Assembly (NCBI GenBank): GCA_002794785.1
Contig: NBBA01000006.1
Coordinates: forward strand, 1,054,001-1,118,000
DNA length: 64,000 bases
Source: Coniferiporia sulphurascens
Lineage: Eukaryota > Basidiomycota > Agaricomycetes > Hymenochaetales > Hymenochaetaceae
Direction: 5' to 3'
Shown: positions 46,175-55,972 of the stretch, piece by piece
Layout: every line of letters begins with the position of its first letter
How positions within the stretch are numbered: position 1 is the stretch's first letter
Translations under genes and position numbers: made by a program
The notes under the pieces: model-generated
Databases searched by the model: none
The model's input: the letters and a program-made list of their open reading frames with translations, nothing else
What the model was told of the DNA's origin: nothing

Positions 46175-49100
46175 TCAAACTTTTACTAGGCGGAGTAGAC
46201 TTGTAAAACGTTTGATTAATTCTATCGTTAGCGCTTTCGTCATAATATCAGCCTTTTGCTGTCCAGTTGGAATATATGAAACTGATATGGTTTCATTTTC
46301 AATATAATCTCGTAAGAAGTCTTTTCGTATGTCAATGTGTTTTGTTCGTTGCGTATATTTTTGTTCTGTTGAATTTACTATTGTTATGGCTGCTTGATTA
46401 TCACATAATATTTTCGTAGGTGTATCCAAGGTCTGCAGTACCTCTTCAACCAGTCTTCGTAGCCATATAGCTTCTTTTACTCCATGAGTTAAAGCTTGTA
46501 ATTCTGCTTCGCATACTGATAATGACACTAATTCTTGTTTTTTACTTGACCAGGATGTCGTTGCGTTTCCTATTTGGAATATATATCCTGATATAGCTTT
46601 ATGTCCTTCTTGTGTCATTCCGTCAGCGTCGGTATATCCGATTAATTCGATTGGTTCTTTTCCTCCGAGTATTAACCAATAATCGTTTGTTCCTTTTAAA
46701 TATTTAAAACAGTGTTTTACTGCATTGTAATGTTCAATACTAGGTTTATTTAAATGCCTAGCAAATTGACCTGTTGCGAATGATATGTCAGGTCTTGTAC
46801 AATCTGCTGCATATCGTAACGCTCCAACCATGTTCATATATGGTATTTGGTTCATGAAGTTTAATTCTTCATTAGTTGGATTTTCGAGTGATTTTAACAC
46901 TTGACCAGGTGTCATTGGTGTTCGTACCGTTGCAGCGTCTTTTAATTTATATTTTTCTATTATATTATCAATATAATGTTTTTGTCTTAATTTTATGATT
47001 CTTTCATCTCGGTTTCTTTCAATCTCAATACCGAGTAACCAATGTATATCGTTTCCATCAGTGAATTTTACATGTTTTCCAATTTCTTCTTTAAAGGCTT
47101 TTATTATTTTTAGATTTAAGCCACATATCGTTATGTCGTCAACATGTATGAAAAGTATTAGAATTGTTTTCCCTTTATCTTTTCTTAGGAATACTGCGTT
47201 ATCTTGGACTGCTCTTGTTAGTCCTATTCCAATTAATATTTCTGATAATTTTTTATACCATCGTCTGCCTGCTTGTTTTAATCCGTATAAGGCTTTGTTT
47301 AATTTTAAAACTTGTCCAGGTTTTATTTCAATTAGATTTCCTGGTGGTGGTTTTATGTATATGTTTTCGTCTTTTTCTAATTCACCATATAAGTAAGCTG
47401 ATTTAATATCGATTTGGTGAATTTCGTAATTGTTTGTTGCGCTCCAACTTAATATTGTTCTTACTGTAGCTAATCGTGCTACTGGAGCGAATGTGTCGTT
47501 TGAGTAGTAATCAATGCCTTCTTTCTGGGCAAATCCTTGAACTACTAATCTTGCTTTGTATCGTTCGATTTCTCCGTTTGCTAATCTTTTTAGTTTTGTA
47601 AACAAATCTTGTTCCGATTATGTTTGCTTCTTTTGGTGGATCAATGATTTTCCATGTAGATCTTTCGATTAACGTTTTTATTTCTTCTTTCATTGCTTTG
47701 ATCCATTGATTTGCGTCAATTCTATTGATCGCTTGTTGATATGAATTCGGATCGCCTATTAATTCCGTATTGAATTGATTGAATTCCGTAAGATAAGCGA
47801 CTGTATTTTGTTCATCAAAGTTTAGACCTAATGATCGTTTTGTTGGTTTAATATTTCTTATTGGTCTTTCATTTGTTAATTCTTTTATTTGTTCATTTTG
47901 TTTTTCTGTTATATTCTCCCCTTCAATTTTAGATGGTGGAGAATCTAAAAATTGTAGATTTCGTTCGACTGATATTTTTCTATTATGATAGGTTCTATGA
48001 CCTTTGCTTTCTTCGTCAAATCCTAGCCATTGTGCATATTTTCCTTTTGGTTGTAATTTATTTACGTCTTCTTGTCTTATAATACAATATTGTCCAAATT
48101 CTTTTAAATCGTCAATATTATAATTTTCGTTATATCGTTTAAAATATGGTGTTTTGAATTCAATAGCGCTCTTTGGCGTTCTATTGTAGACGTAAGTACT
48201 GTATTTTACAGCTTCTCCCCATAGACTGGGTGGTAATTTTGCTTGTAGCAGATTTACTCGTGTATTGTTTAAAATCGTTTGATGTGATCGTTCTGCTACT
48301 CCGTTTTGTTGTGGCGTATCGTGAACAGTCAGCTTTCGTATTGTTCCATTTTTTTCTAAATAATCAGTGAATTGTTTACTTAAAAACACTGTATCGTTAT
48401 CGCTTTGTAATATTTTTATTTTTATATTGAATTGTGTATTGAGCATAGTAGCCCATGTCGTATATGCATTTAAGCCCTCATCTTTTGTTTTTAATAAAAT
48501 CATTTTTATCCATCTTGTAGCGTCGTCTACAAGGGTTAGAAGGTATTTATATCCTCCAATAGCATGTGTGGATGCTGGACCCCATATGTCCATATGTATA
48601 TGATCGCCGAATTTTTCGGCTAATTTTGAAATACGTAATTTTGGAATTTGCATTCTTTTAATATTTGCTTCTATGCATATTGTGCATTGAGTTTCGTCGT
48701 AATTTGATATTTTTTTGTTTGTAATTTGATCTTCTTTTAGTAATCGTTTTATGTAAGCATAACTTATATGCCCGAGTTTTTTGTGAAGTTCAAATAATGT
48801 TACATTTTTTTGTAGCCGCTTGTACATCATTGTTAAATATACTATACAATCCATTTGTATTTTTAATTTTTCCGCATAAAGATCCATTAGGATACTTTAT
48901 TATGCATTCATTTTGTTTATAAATAAATTCGTAGCCGTCTTGACATAGAAGTCCTTGAGAGACTAATGTCATATTCATTTTAGGATTGTAGTATACGTTT
49001 GATAATTTTATGACACTTACCGAGTGTCCGTTGGGGATGTAAAGCTTAAGATCCCCTACTATGTTTGCCATAAACGTTGTTTTATTTGCAGCCGTTATCG

Positions 49101-51024
49101 TGATCGTGTCGGTTTTATATGTGTTTCATAGTCGATTTAGATATGGTGTTAGATGTATTGTTGCACCAGTGTCGATTATATCCATTGAGGAATAAATATT
49201 GTTAGCAATTTTTTCTGTTGTTATAACGTTAATGCTTACGTTTAAATTATTATCATCCACGTCTTCCATGGCGCTGTCGTAATTTCCTATTTTGTCAAGG
49301 AAGTCGTTATAAGAATAAATTGGGAATTCTCCCATATCGAAATCGTTATCGTCGACTTCGGTTATGAAGGCGCCAATTTCGCCTTGGCCGATTACGGTGC
49401 TTAGTTCGATTCGAGAGCTCGATGCGACGTTTGTTGCTGCTGCTGCTGCGGTATGTTTAGCCTGGGCCGCACTTGCCCCAGTCGATGTCAGTGCCGCTGA
49501 CGCACCCGTTTCCTTCCCTTTTCCTTTGTCATCGTTCGCGTCCTCTTTTTTCTTCTGAGCTGCCTTCGTCCATTCCGTTTTTAGCGCCCAGCAATCTCGA
49601 CTAAAGTGCCCTAGCTTGTTACAATTATAGCACTTAATAACGTGTGATTGTTGGTTAGGGGAATATCCCCCTCGTCCTCGTCCTCGCATATATCCTCCGC
49701 GGCCCCTATAGCCGCGACCTCGTGGTTGTACTCCGCGGCTGTTACCGCGTCCGCGGCCCCTGAAATAGGGGTGGTTCCGCTCGTCCTTGGGCAGGTGGTT
49801 AGCCGCCGCTCCTGTTCTCTGATGATTTTTACGCCACCCCTCAAAGGCGTTTCTCAGTGCCGTTAGTAAAAATTGAGGGGTTAGTTCAATTTCATCTTTG
49901 TCCGGATTTGTTTCGTTAATCGTTTTAATATATAACTCACTCTGTGTGAGTACGTATTGATATTGTTCGGGCGTTGCCCTTGTAATAGCCGATATATATG
50001 TCGACTCTGAAACTTTTACCCCTTGGGCTATGAGTTCCTCGTATTTATTGCTGAGGTTATCGAGCGTTCCATCGAAATGGCTGACATGACCTCTGATATC
50101 AAAAAGGGCAGCCTCGTTAAAGCCCTTTGTAATTGTTGTCTGGATGTTATATCGTCCGTCAAGCGCTTTGAGTAGCGCTGGAATATCTTTAGAGAAATTA
50201 AGATAATAAGCCAATATTTTGTCGGGCATAGTGCGCATAATGCCGTTATATAAAGCGCTTGATATACCAGCCTCTCCAGTTCCTGGGGAGTTAGTGAGCA
50301 AGTTACCGTAACCTGCACTCTCGATTGCACTTCGGACTCTGTAGTTCCAGAGTTTGTAGTTTCTGTGCCCGTCGAGTTTCTCAATTCCGTCGAAGAATTT
50401 CTGGAGTTCCGCGAGTTTAGTTGCCATACTCGGTTCATCTTCCTCAGTATCGTTAGCGTCTGAATCGTCAGGGTCAGATGGCTCTGATGGCTCACGTGAT
50501 GGGTTATTTTTGGATTCTTCGGAGTTTTCTTCTTCGTTATCTTCCTTTTTTTCTTCGTCTTCTTTCTTATCGCTTTCTTCTTCTGGCTTAATATAAGGAT
50601 TATCAATTTTAAATTGAGCTTTTTCATTTGGATCTGATATGCCCAAATACGTACTTATTCGGTATCTGATTTCGGATGATTTTCCTTGATCTGATATTCC
50701 TAAATCTTTAGCGTGATTCGTTAGTTCCAGTTTATAATCAGTTCTTATTTTTGATTTTTCATCTTTGGTAGAATTATCATACCTGTTTATTCGATCTTGT
50801 ATTTGTTGTTCCGTTCCGTTAATAGGTATTTGTCTTAGGTTACATTGAAGTATTAGGTCGACTAACCTTTTGCTATCTTTAGCTTTTTGAATTTTTTCTT
50901 CGAGTTCTTCGATCGTTGATGACTGTGTATACGTTATTTTTAGTTCGTTAGCAGTTATTCGTAATACTGATAATTTTTGCAAACGTGTTTGCTCACGAGT
51001 GTTTGGTTTCTGTCCATCAGACAT
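46175..51024 (-). pseudogene. Copia-2 gag-pol, nearly intact
   Basis: Starts MSDGQKPNTREQTRLQK at 51024. Gag contains RG-rich repeats and the CCHC knuckle CYNCNKLGHFSRDCW. Protease DTGATIHLTPY is followed by a TGA at 49126-49128, where copia-1 has ACG. The protein then runs to an A7 run (48805-48811) where the frame moves +1 into integrase (LFELHKKLGHIS, HMDIWGP, QSDND, NGVAERSHQ) and RT (YKARLVVQGF, FIHVDDITICG with both catalytic Asp). Within RT an extra base at 47592 (plus strand A) shifts the frame between FVYKTK and KRLANGEIERYK. RNase H follows (SWSSKKQELVSLSVCEAELQ) with the stop at 46175-46177. Only two private lesions, so it is a recent near-functional copy. Confidence 0.93.
48805..48811 (-). 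other. A7 frame-change site in copia-2
   Basis: A seven-A run on the element strand (ACA AAA AAA TGT). The upstream frame terminates shortly after (TKKCNII-stop). Dropping one A gives TK-NVTLFELHKKLGH and the integrase frame. The run sits in the same place, has the same length and needs the same shift direction as in copia-1 (6997-7003). Confidence 0.7.
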
Positions 51025-51082
51025 AGTTTCGTTATATGAGGATGTATAATTTTGTTAATCGTTTCGTTAGTTGTAGAGTCAA

Positions 51083-51093
51083 GGCTCATAACC
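51083..51093 (-). other. Copia-2 primer-binding site
   Basis: GGTTATGAGCC on the element strand directly follows the 5' LTR without a gap. It is complementary to the anticodon stem-loop core GGCTCATAACC of initiator tRNA-Met, as in copia-1. Confidence 0.75.
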
Positions 51094-51348
51094 TCTTAAA
51101 ATCTACGCACGTTGTGGTAGACGATGAGGTGCAGTGGTGAGACTCAGGCAAGGTGGGTTATCAGCGTAAACCGATGTATTTCTAGGGCGAGACCAGCTCC
51201 CCTTATATACACGTTCCGTGGGCTAGTACTACTATAACTAACTAGCTCCTATCGTATGGCGTTATCGTTGCGTTATCGTTCACTTAGTAAGGTGGTTGTT
51301 CATATGACCACGTACTATATTTATATCGTTCGTTATATTTATTTAATA
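51094..51348 (-). repeat. 5' LTR of copia-2, adjacent to the AA9 gene
   Basis: 255 bp, the promoter LTR, transcribing leftward away from the AA9 gene. It contains a TATATAAGGGGAGC box in element sense. Its outer end at 51348 is 21 bp from the AA9 ATG, with the CGATT duplication at 51349-51353. Confidence 0.97.
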
Positions 51349-51369
51349 CGATTCTTACCTATTTCTGCG

Positions 51370-52749
51370 ATGCGGTTCAGTGCACTTTCTGTCTCATTTG
51401 TCCTCGCTGGACTCAGACTCGTATCTGGGCACGGCAACATCGTGACATTCGTCATTGATGGAGTCAGCTACCCAGCTTGGTGTGTTTTATGTTTATGATC
51501 TCCCGTCCGAGCTCTGTCAAGCCAGCTTACGCCTCAATTCGCAGGCAGCCATATGGCCCTGCATCTCAGCCAGGGACAATAAACAGGTCAGATTTATCGC
51601 ATTACTTTGTGCTTATGCTTACATTTCAAAACCACACCTGGGGACGATGTCTTTCTAGACCCTTTTATGCTAATGGTCCCGCAACACCTTTTGAAAGGTA
51701 TGTAGAGTCCGGTAATTTGTATCAACCGCTCACTAACCCCTCTTTTTTCGCTTGACAGTGGAACTGCTATCATTTGCAATGGAGACAACCTTGCCGCGAA
51801 TGCGTCAGCACCTATAACGGCTGGTAGTGTCGTCACAACAAACTGGGTAATTGTAGTTTCAATCTTGTTCGTGCAGCTAGACGGCTGATGCACTCCTTTC
51901 ATACGTCTTTTTAGAACTGGGTAGGTTTTCTCATGTACAGCCCGGCCTAGTACTGAATTACGTTTACTCGCAAGCCGTCCGTTCACCCAGGACCCGTTAT
52001 GGGGTGCGTTCTTGCAAATGCTTTAATTTGGAAAAGATATACAAATGTTATACACATAGCTATCTGGCGAAGTGCAACGGGCCATGCTCGGAGTTTTTCG
52101 CTGATGGACCATGGGTAAAAATACAGCAAGACGGCTACGACCCCACGCTCGCAACGCCTTGGGCGGAAGAGCGCCTTAGGTGTGTCGTGTATAATTATTC
52201 ATGATAATTGACAACTCAACGCACCTTCATAACAAGAGAGGCACAGCAGTGGAACTTTACGGTTCCGAAAGACCTCGAAGACGGAGAATACCTTTTGCGC
52301 ACTGAGATTCTCGGCTTACATGCAGCTAGCAAGTAAGCACCCAGTTTTGCTATCTTTTGGCACCATATATTCATGTTGTTCTCTCCCTAGTCCTGGCGGA
52401 GCACAATTTTACCCGGTGAGAACATCAAACATTCCCTTTGTTTCGATTCTAATGAAATTGCCGGCAGTCTTGTGCCCACCTTGTTGTTTCTGGCGGCACC
52501 GGCGGCACTTGGCCGGAGGGCATTCCCATTAGTGGCGCCTACCAGGATGAGGACCCGTAAGTCTCGAGGTGCCGTTGTTCTCCAGAGGAAGGGCTCTAAC
52601 TAGGTGTTATTAGTGGCATCCTAGTCGCTCTGTACACGATCACGCCCTCCACACCCGCCTACACTCCCCCTGGTATGTATATTACAGTATTTGCCATCCT
52701 GACTATATCACTAAAGTTGTTGTCAGGCGGACCCGTTCTTCTCACGTAA
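51370..52749 (+). CDS. AA9 lytic polysaccharide monooxygenase (former GH61)
   Basis: A secreted copper enzyme that cleaves cellulose oxidatively. Twelve exons were read: 51370-51479, 51545-51586, 51659-51697, 51759-51846, 51915-51920, 51975-52003, 52060-52179, 52237-52332, 52391-52415, 52468-52556, 52614-52672 and 52727-52749. The signal peptide ends at VSG and the mature protein starts with His1 (HGNIVTFVIDGVSYPAW), the first copper ligand. The second His is in PSVHPGPVMGYLAKCNGPC. The axial Tyr is in GGAQFYPSC, and WNFTVPKDLEDGEYLLRTEI is the family core. There is no cellulose-binding module or GPI tail; it ends TPPGGPVLLT, TAA 52747-52749. Exon 5 is only 6 nt. The native promoter is displaced by copia-2. 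Confidence 0.93.
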
Positions 52750-53030
52750 TGTCTGTACATGTAGTTACAATGCGCATGTATTATCGACGAAGATGCATAA
52801 GAATATTTCGTGTGTTCGCAACGTGGCGATTGTAGTCAGTAACAAAGTCCTCAACCGCGTGGAAAATGCAGATGAATCAATGGGCGGCTTATGTCATCCG
52901 TAGCACAGGGAGCGCATAATGCCAGCCCATCACGGACAACACAGACCGTCCTTCACCGGAATCAGCGCTCGTCTTTCGCTGTTTTAACGTCGAACACAGT
53001 CCACCATCGTCCTTTACAATCTTAATAACC

Positions 53031-54265
53031 ATGGAAGGGTGGAACAGGATCCAGTCGGGCTTCACAAGCCTCAACATCGGCCAGTCCGCAACCAAGTTCG
53101 CCAAGGGCTTTAACAACTCCGTCCAGGCGACCAGAGAGCGTCTGGGCCAGATCGCACCCGAGGAGATCACAGAGTTGCCCCAGGGTGTGTACACTGAGCG
53201 TCAACAACAAACCGTCTTCCCGTTGAGCAGGGGTTTCTATCACAGAATACAAGGACCTTGAGGCGCGTGTTGACGCGCTCCGTTCAACTCATCTCGCCCT
53301 TCTCAAGTGCGCAGCACACTTGCCTTTTCTTTCTCTACACTTTCCTGAATTGCTTCTAGGATCACAAAAGTTTACGAGTCCGAGTCGTACGACTACCCGA
53401 CGCAGATCCAAGAATCGATTACGCAGCTGTCCACGACTATCGGCCACGGGCTCACCAACTTCGCTGCGAACTCATTCAAAGGCACAAACTTGCCTGCACC
53501 GGCACCCGTTGCTGCGCCCCCCGCACAGCACAAGACGCTCCCGCACGCACTTGGCCGTGCAGCAACGACTGCAGCGCAATCTCTGCAGGAAGTCGGGCCC
53601 GACGACAAGCTTGCGAAAGCGATTACTTACTACGCGAGCGCGTGGGAGAAGGTGCGTACGCCCATATTGCTCAGTCCACATCTTCATGCCTATGCTAAAC
53701 CTTGCTCACGTTTTCAAAATCGCAGATCGCGGATGCACGAGTCACGCAAGACGACACGATCCGCGCCCGCTTCCTGCAACCGTGGCAGCAGACGCTCACA
53801 AACTCGATCACCGTCGCATTCAAAGCGCGGCAGGCAGTTGCCGCATCGCGGCTCGAACTCGATGCGGCGAAGCAAGCATTCAAGACTGCGGGTCCTGTAA
53901 GGCAGGAGCAGGCACGCCTTGAGGTTGAGAATGCCGAAGACGACCTCGTGCAGAAGACCGAAGTCGCAATTACACTCATGAAAACTGTTCTTGAGAATGT
54001 TCGTGCATCAATATACAATATTGCATCTGATATTATAAATTGACATCCGGTTTCTTAATTCAGCCTGAACCTCTCAAGAACCTTAACGAACTCGTCAAAG
54101 CGCAGCTCGCCTACAATGCCGCCGCCGCTGAGGCACTGACTGCCATTCAGGGTGATGTCGAGGAGCTTAGCGTTGCCGCGGAGGGCGAGTACAGGTATGC
54201 TGCCGCCCACCTGCAAAGTCTCCTGTCCTAACGAACCTTGCTTTAGGAAGTCCCGCGAGCACTGA
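53031..54265 (+). CDS. BAR-domain protein, Gvp36-like
   Basis: Probably binds curved membranes in vesicle traffic of the Golgi/endocytic system, as known for yeast Gvp36. The N-terminal amphipathic stretch MEGWNRIQSGFTSLNIGQ is followed by helical segments: ATRERLGQIAPEEITELPQ, YKDLEARVDALRSTHLALL and KITKVYESESYDYPTQIQES. An Ala/Pro-rich linker comes next, then the second BAR half: AITYYASAWEKIADARVTQD, FLQPWQQTLTNSITVAFKAR and EVENAEDDLVQKTEVAITLM. The last part, NPEPLKNLNELVKAQLAYN, leads to a short tail KSREH and TGA 54263-54265. Five or six exons. The start is the first ATG, directly followed by the family N-terminus. The name rests on overall resemblance. Confidence 0.85.
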
Positions 54266-54538
54266 GGTACCCCTTACATAACTTTACCGGTGGCGTGGCG
54301 TATTTGACTTCCTGGTGATATCGCGGAGTGTTCCACTTTATGTGACAGACTGACTTGTTGTGGATGAACAAAGGACACTGTTGAAGTTCCTTCCCTATTT
54401 TTACCGATTCCCGTTTATTTGTACAATCTGATGTTCGTGTTCCTAATGACACTATTAGACCGACGGTTGATGAGGAGTCAGGGTTGAAATTCGTGCTAGG
54501 GTTGTCACATAATACAGAACAGGTAAAGCCATCGGAGT

Positions 54539-55654
54539 CTAACTTATATCCATCGCGTCACCGCCCGCCGATACCGGTGGTGCGATCGGCGTTGTCGTCT
54601 CGTCAATAATAAGACTGCGCACGCTCTCCTTCGTCCACGCAGTCGTTCCACGGCGGAACTTGTAGGCATTCTCCTTCTGCACACGCTCGTTAGGCCGGCG
54701 GAAGTTGCGTAGCGTCTCCGTGTGATCCTTCGTGATCACACATGCATCAACGTTCGAACCGGAGCCCAAGTCGTTGAAGATACCCGCCGAAACCGCATCA
54801 ACGACAAGTTCAAGGGCTTCTCGACGCTGTCGTTTGCAAGTTTTCAAGAGGTCCGATTGAACGATACAATGAGACAGAGTTATGGCTGTAAGGTAATAGA
54901 CATCCACGAACCTCCATGTTGGGCCGCCATGCACTTTCAAAGACCGCCATAGCTGCAAGAGAACCAGAGCCCATCGTGACGTACGGGAGCTTGTCCGTCG
55001 AGCCGTGCGGTGCAATCGTAAAGAGCTGAGGTCCCGTCGAGTCAACACCACCGAGCACGAGCGCAGCGCCGATGTGCCCTTGGTTCCTGCACAGGCGCAC
55101 ACATGCCAAGGCAACGTTACTATCAGCCATGCCGTCCTCAGTGAGAAGCATTTCGAGACTGTACGCACCTGAAGAGCATCTGCTTCAGCATGGTCATGGC
55201 GGTAACGACGCGCGGCGTGCGCCCCGACGACAGAGCGTGGAGTTCCATGTTGCTCGATATCAAGGCCGTCGTGAACTCCGTGTCCGCCGCCGTACCAGCT
55301 CCACAGCAGCGAATATTCTCCGTGATATAGTGGATCTATGCCATGCGTCCCGCTTGTTAGTAAATCAATCCAGATGAGTGAACCCCGGCGCATACCTTCT
55401 CGCAGTTCTTGTCGGCGACAATCTCTCCTTCCGTTGCACGCGTATCCGCGCCTAGCACGATACCATCCTTGAAGATACAGCCGACGATAGTCGTACCCGT
55501 GCTGGTTGCTTTGGGCAGGGGAAGACCCTTCTCCTGCAGGAAAGAGTTCCTGCATTCGGTGTTACAACCTAATTCACTCGAGAGATCGTACAACATACCG
55601 GACATAATTTGAGAAATCGAAACCGGCACCCTTGTAGATAGATGCACCAGCCAT
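54539..55654 (-). CDS. PUP1: 20S proteasome subunit beta-2 (trypsin-like, Pup1)
   Basis: A catalytic subunit of the 20S core, cleaving after basic residues. Precursor start [18 protein letters not shown]; the propeptide is cut before Thr1 in [20 protein letters not shown]. The active-site Asp and Lys lie in [19 protein letters not shown]. Further motifs are [49 protein letters not shown] and the long C-terminal arm [19 protein letters not shown], which in this subunit wraps around beta-3. Ends [11 protein letters not shown] 54539-54541. Five or six exons. Convergent with the Gvp36-like gene, 273 bp apart. Confidence 0.96.
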
Positions 55655-55972
55655 AGTGAAGAAAGACAAGAGTGTAAAGGAGTACGTTGAAAGCTTAAGA
55701 CGCACTGGAGCCTGGAGGACGCGCGGTCGCGGTGTACGCGTCAGTGCGGTGACTGGTCACGTTTCACTACGAGAGTCGGCTTACGTACAACCAATGCATA
55801 TAGGTCGTCCCTCTTTCGTAATCTAGGCGACGCATACCTTGCCAGACCGACCAGAACCATTTTTCTGCTAGATGCAAGCATTGCCAACAAAACTTAATAA
55901 TTATATACGAAATAATCTAGCACAGAAACCAGATTTTATGAAGTGTCCAAAAAGATCTTTCAAATTCATCGT
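55655..55972. other. Short spacer between PUP1 and the Iml2-like gene
   Basis: About 320 bp on the shared minus strand, containing the PUP1 promoter. No clear motif beyond an AT-rich stretch near 55890. Confidence 0.5.

Larger units (their letters stand above)
45913..51348 (-). mobile_element. Copia-2: young Ty1/copia LTR retrotransposon
   Basis: 5,436 bp, bounded by two 255-bp LTRs that are identical by eye and by a perfect 5-bp target duplication CGATT (45908-45912 and 51349-51353). It has the same organisation and family as copia-1. CpG sites are retained across the LTRs. The gag-pol region is nearly intact with one in-frame stop, one single-base insertion and the frame change shared with copia-1. 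Identical LTRs mean insertion was recent. Confidence 0.98.
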
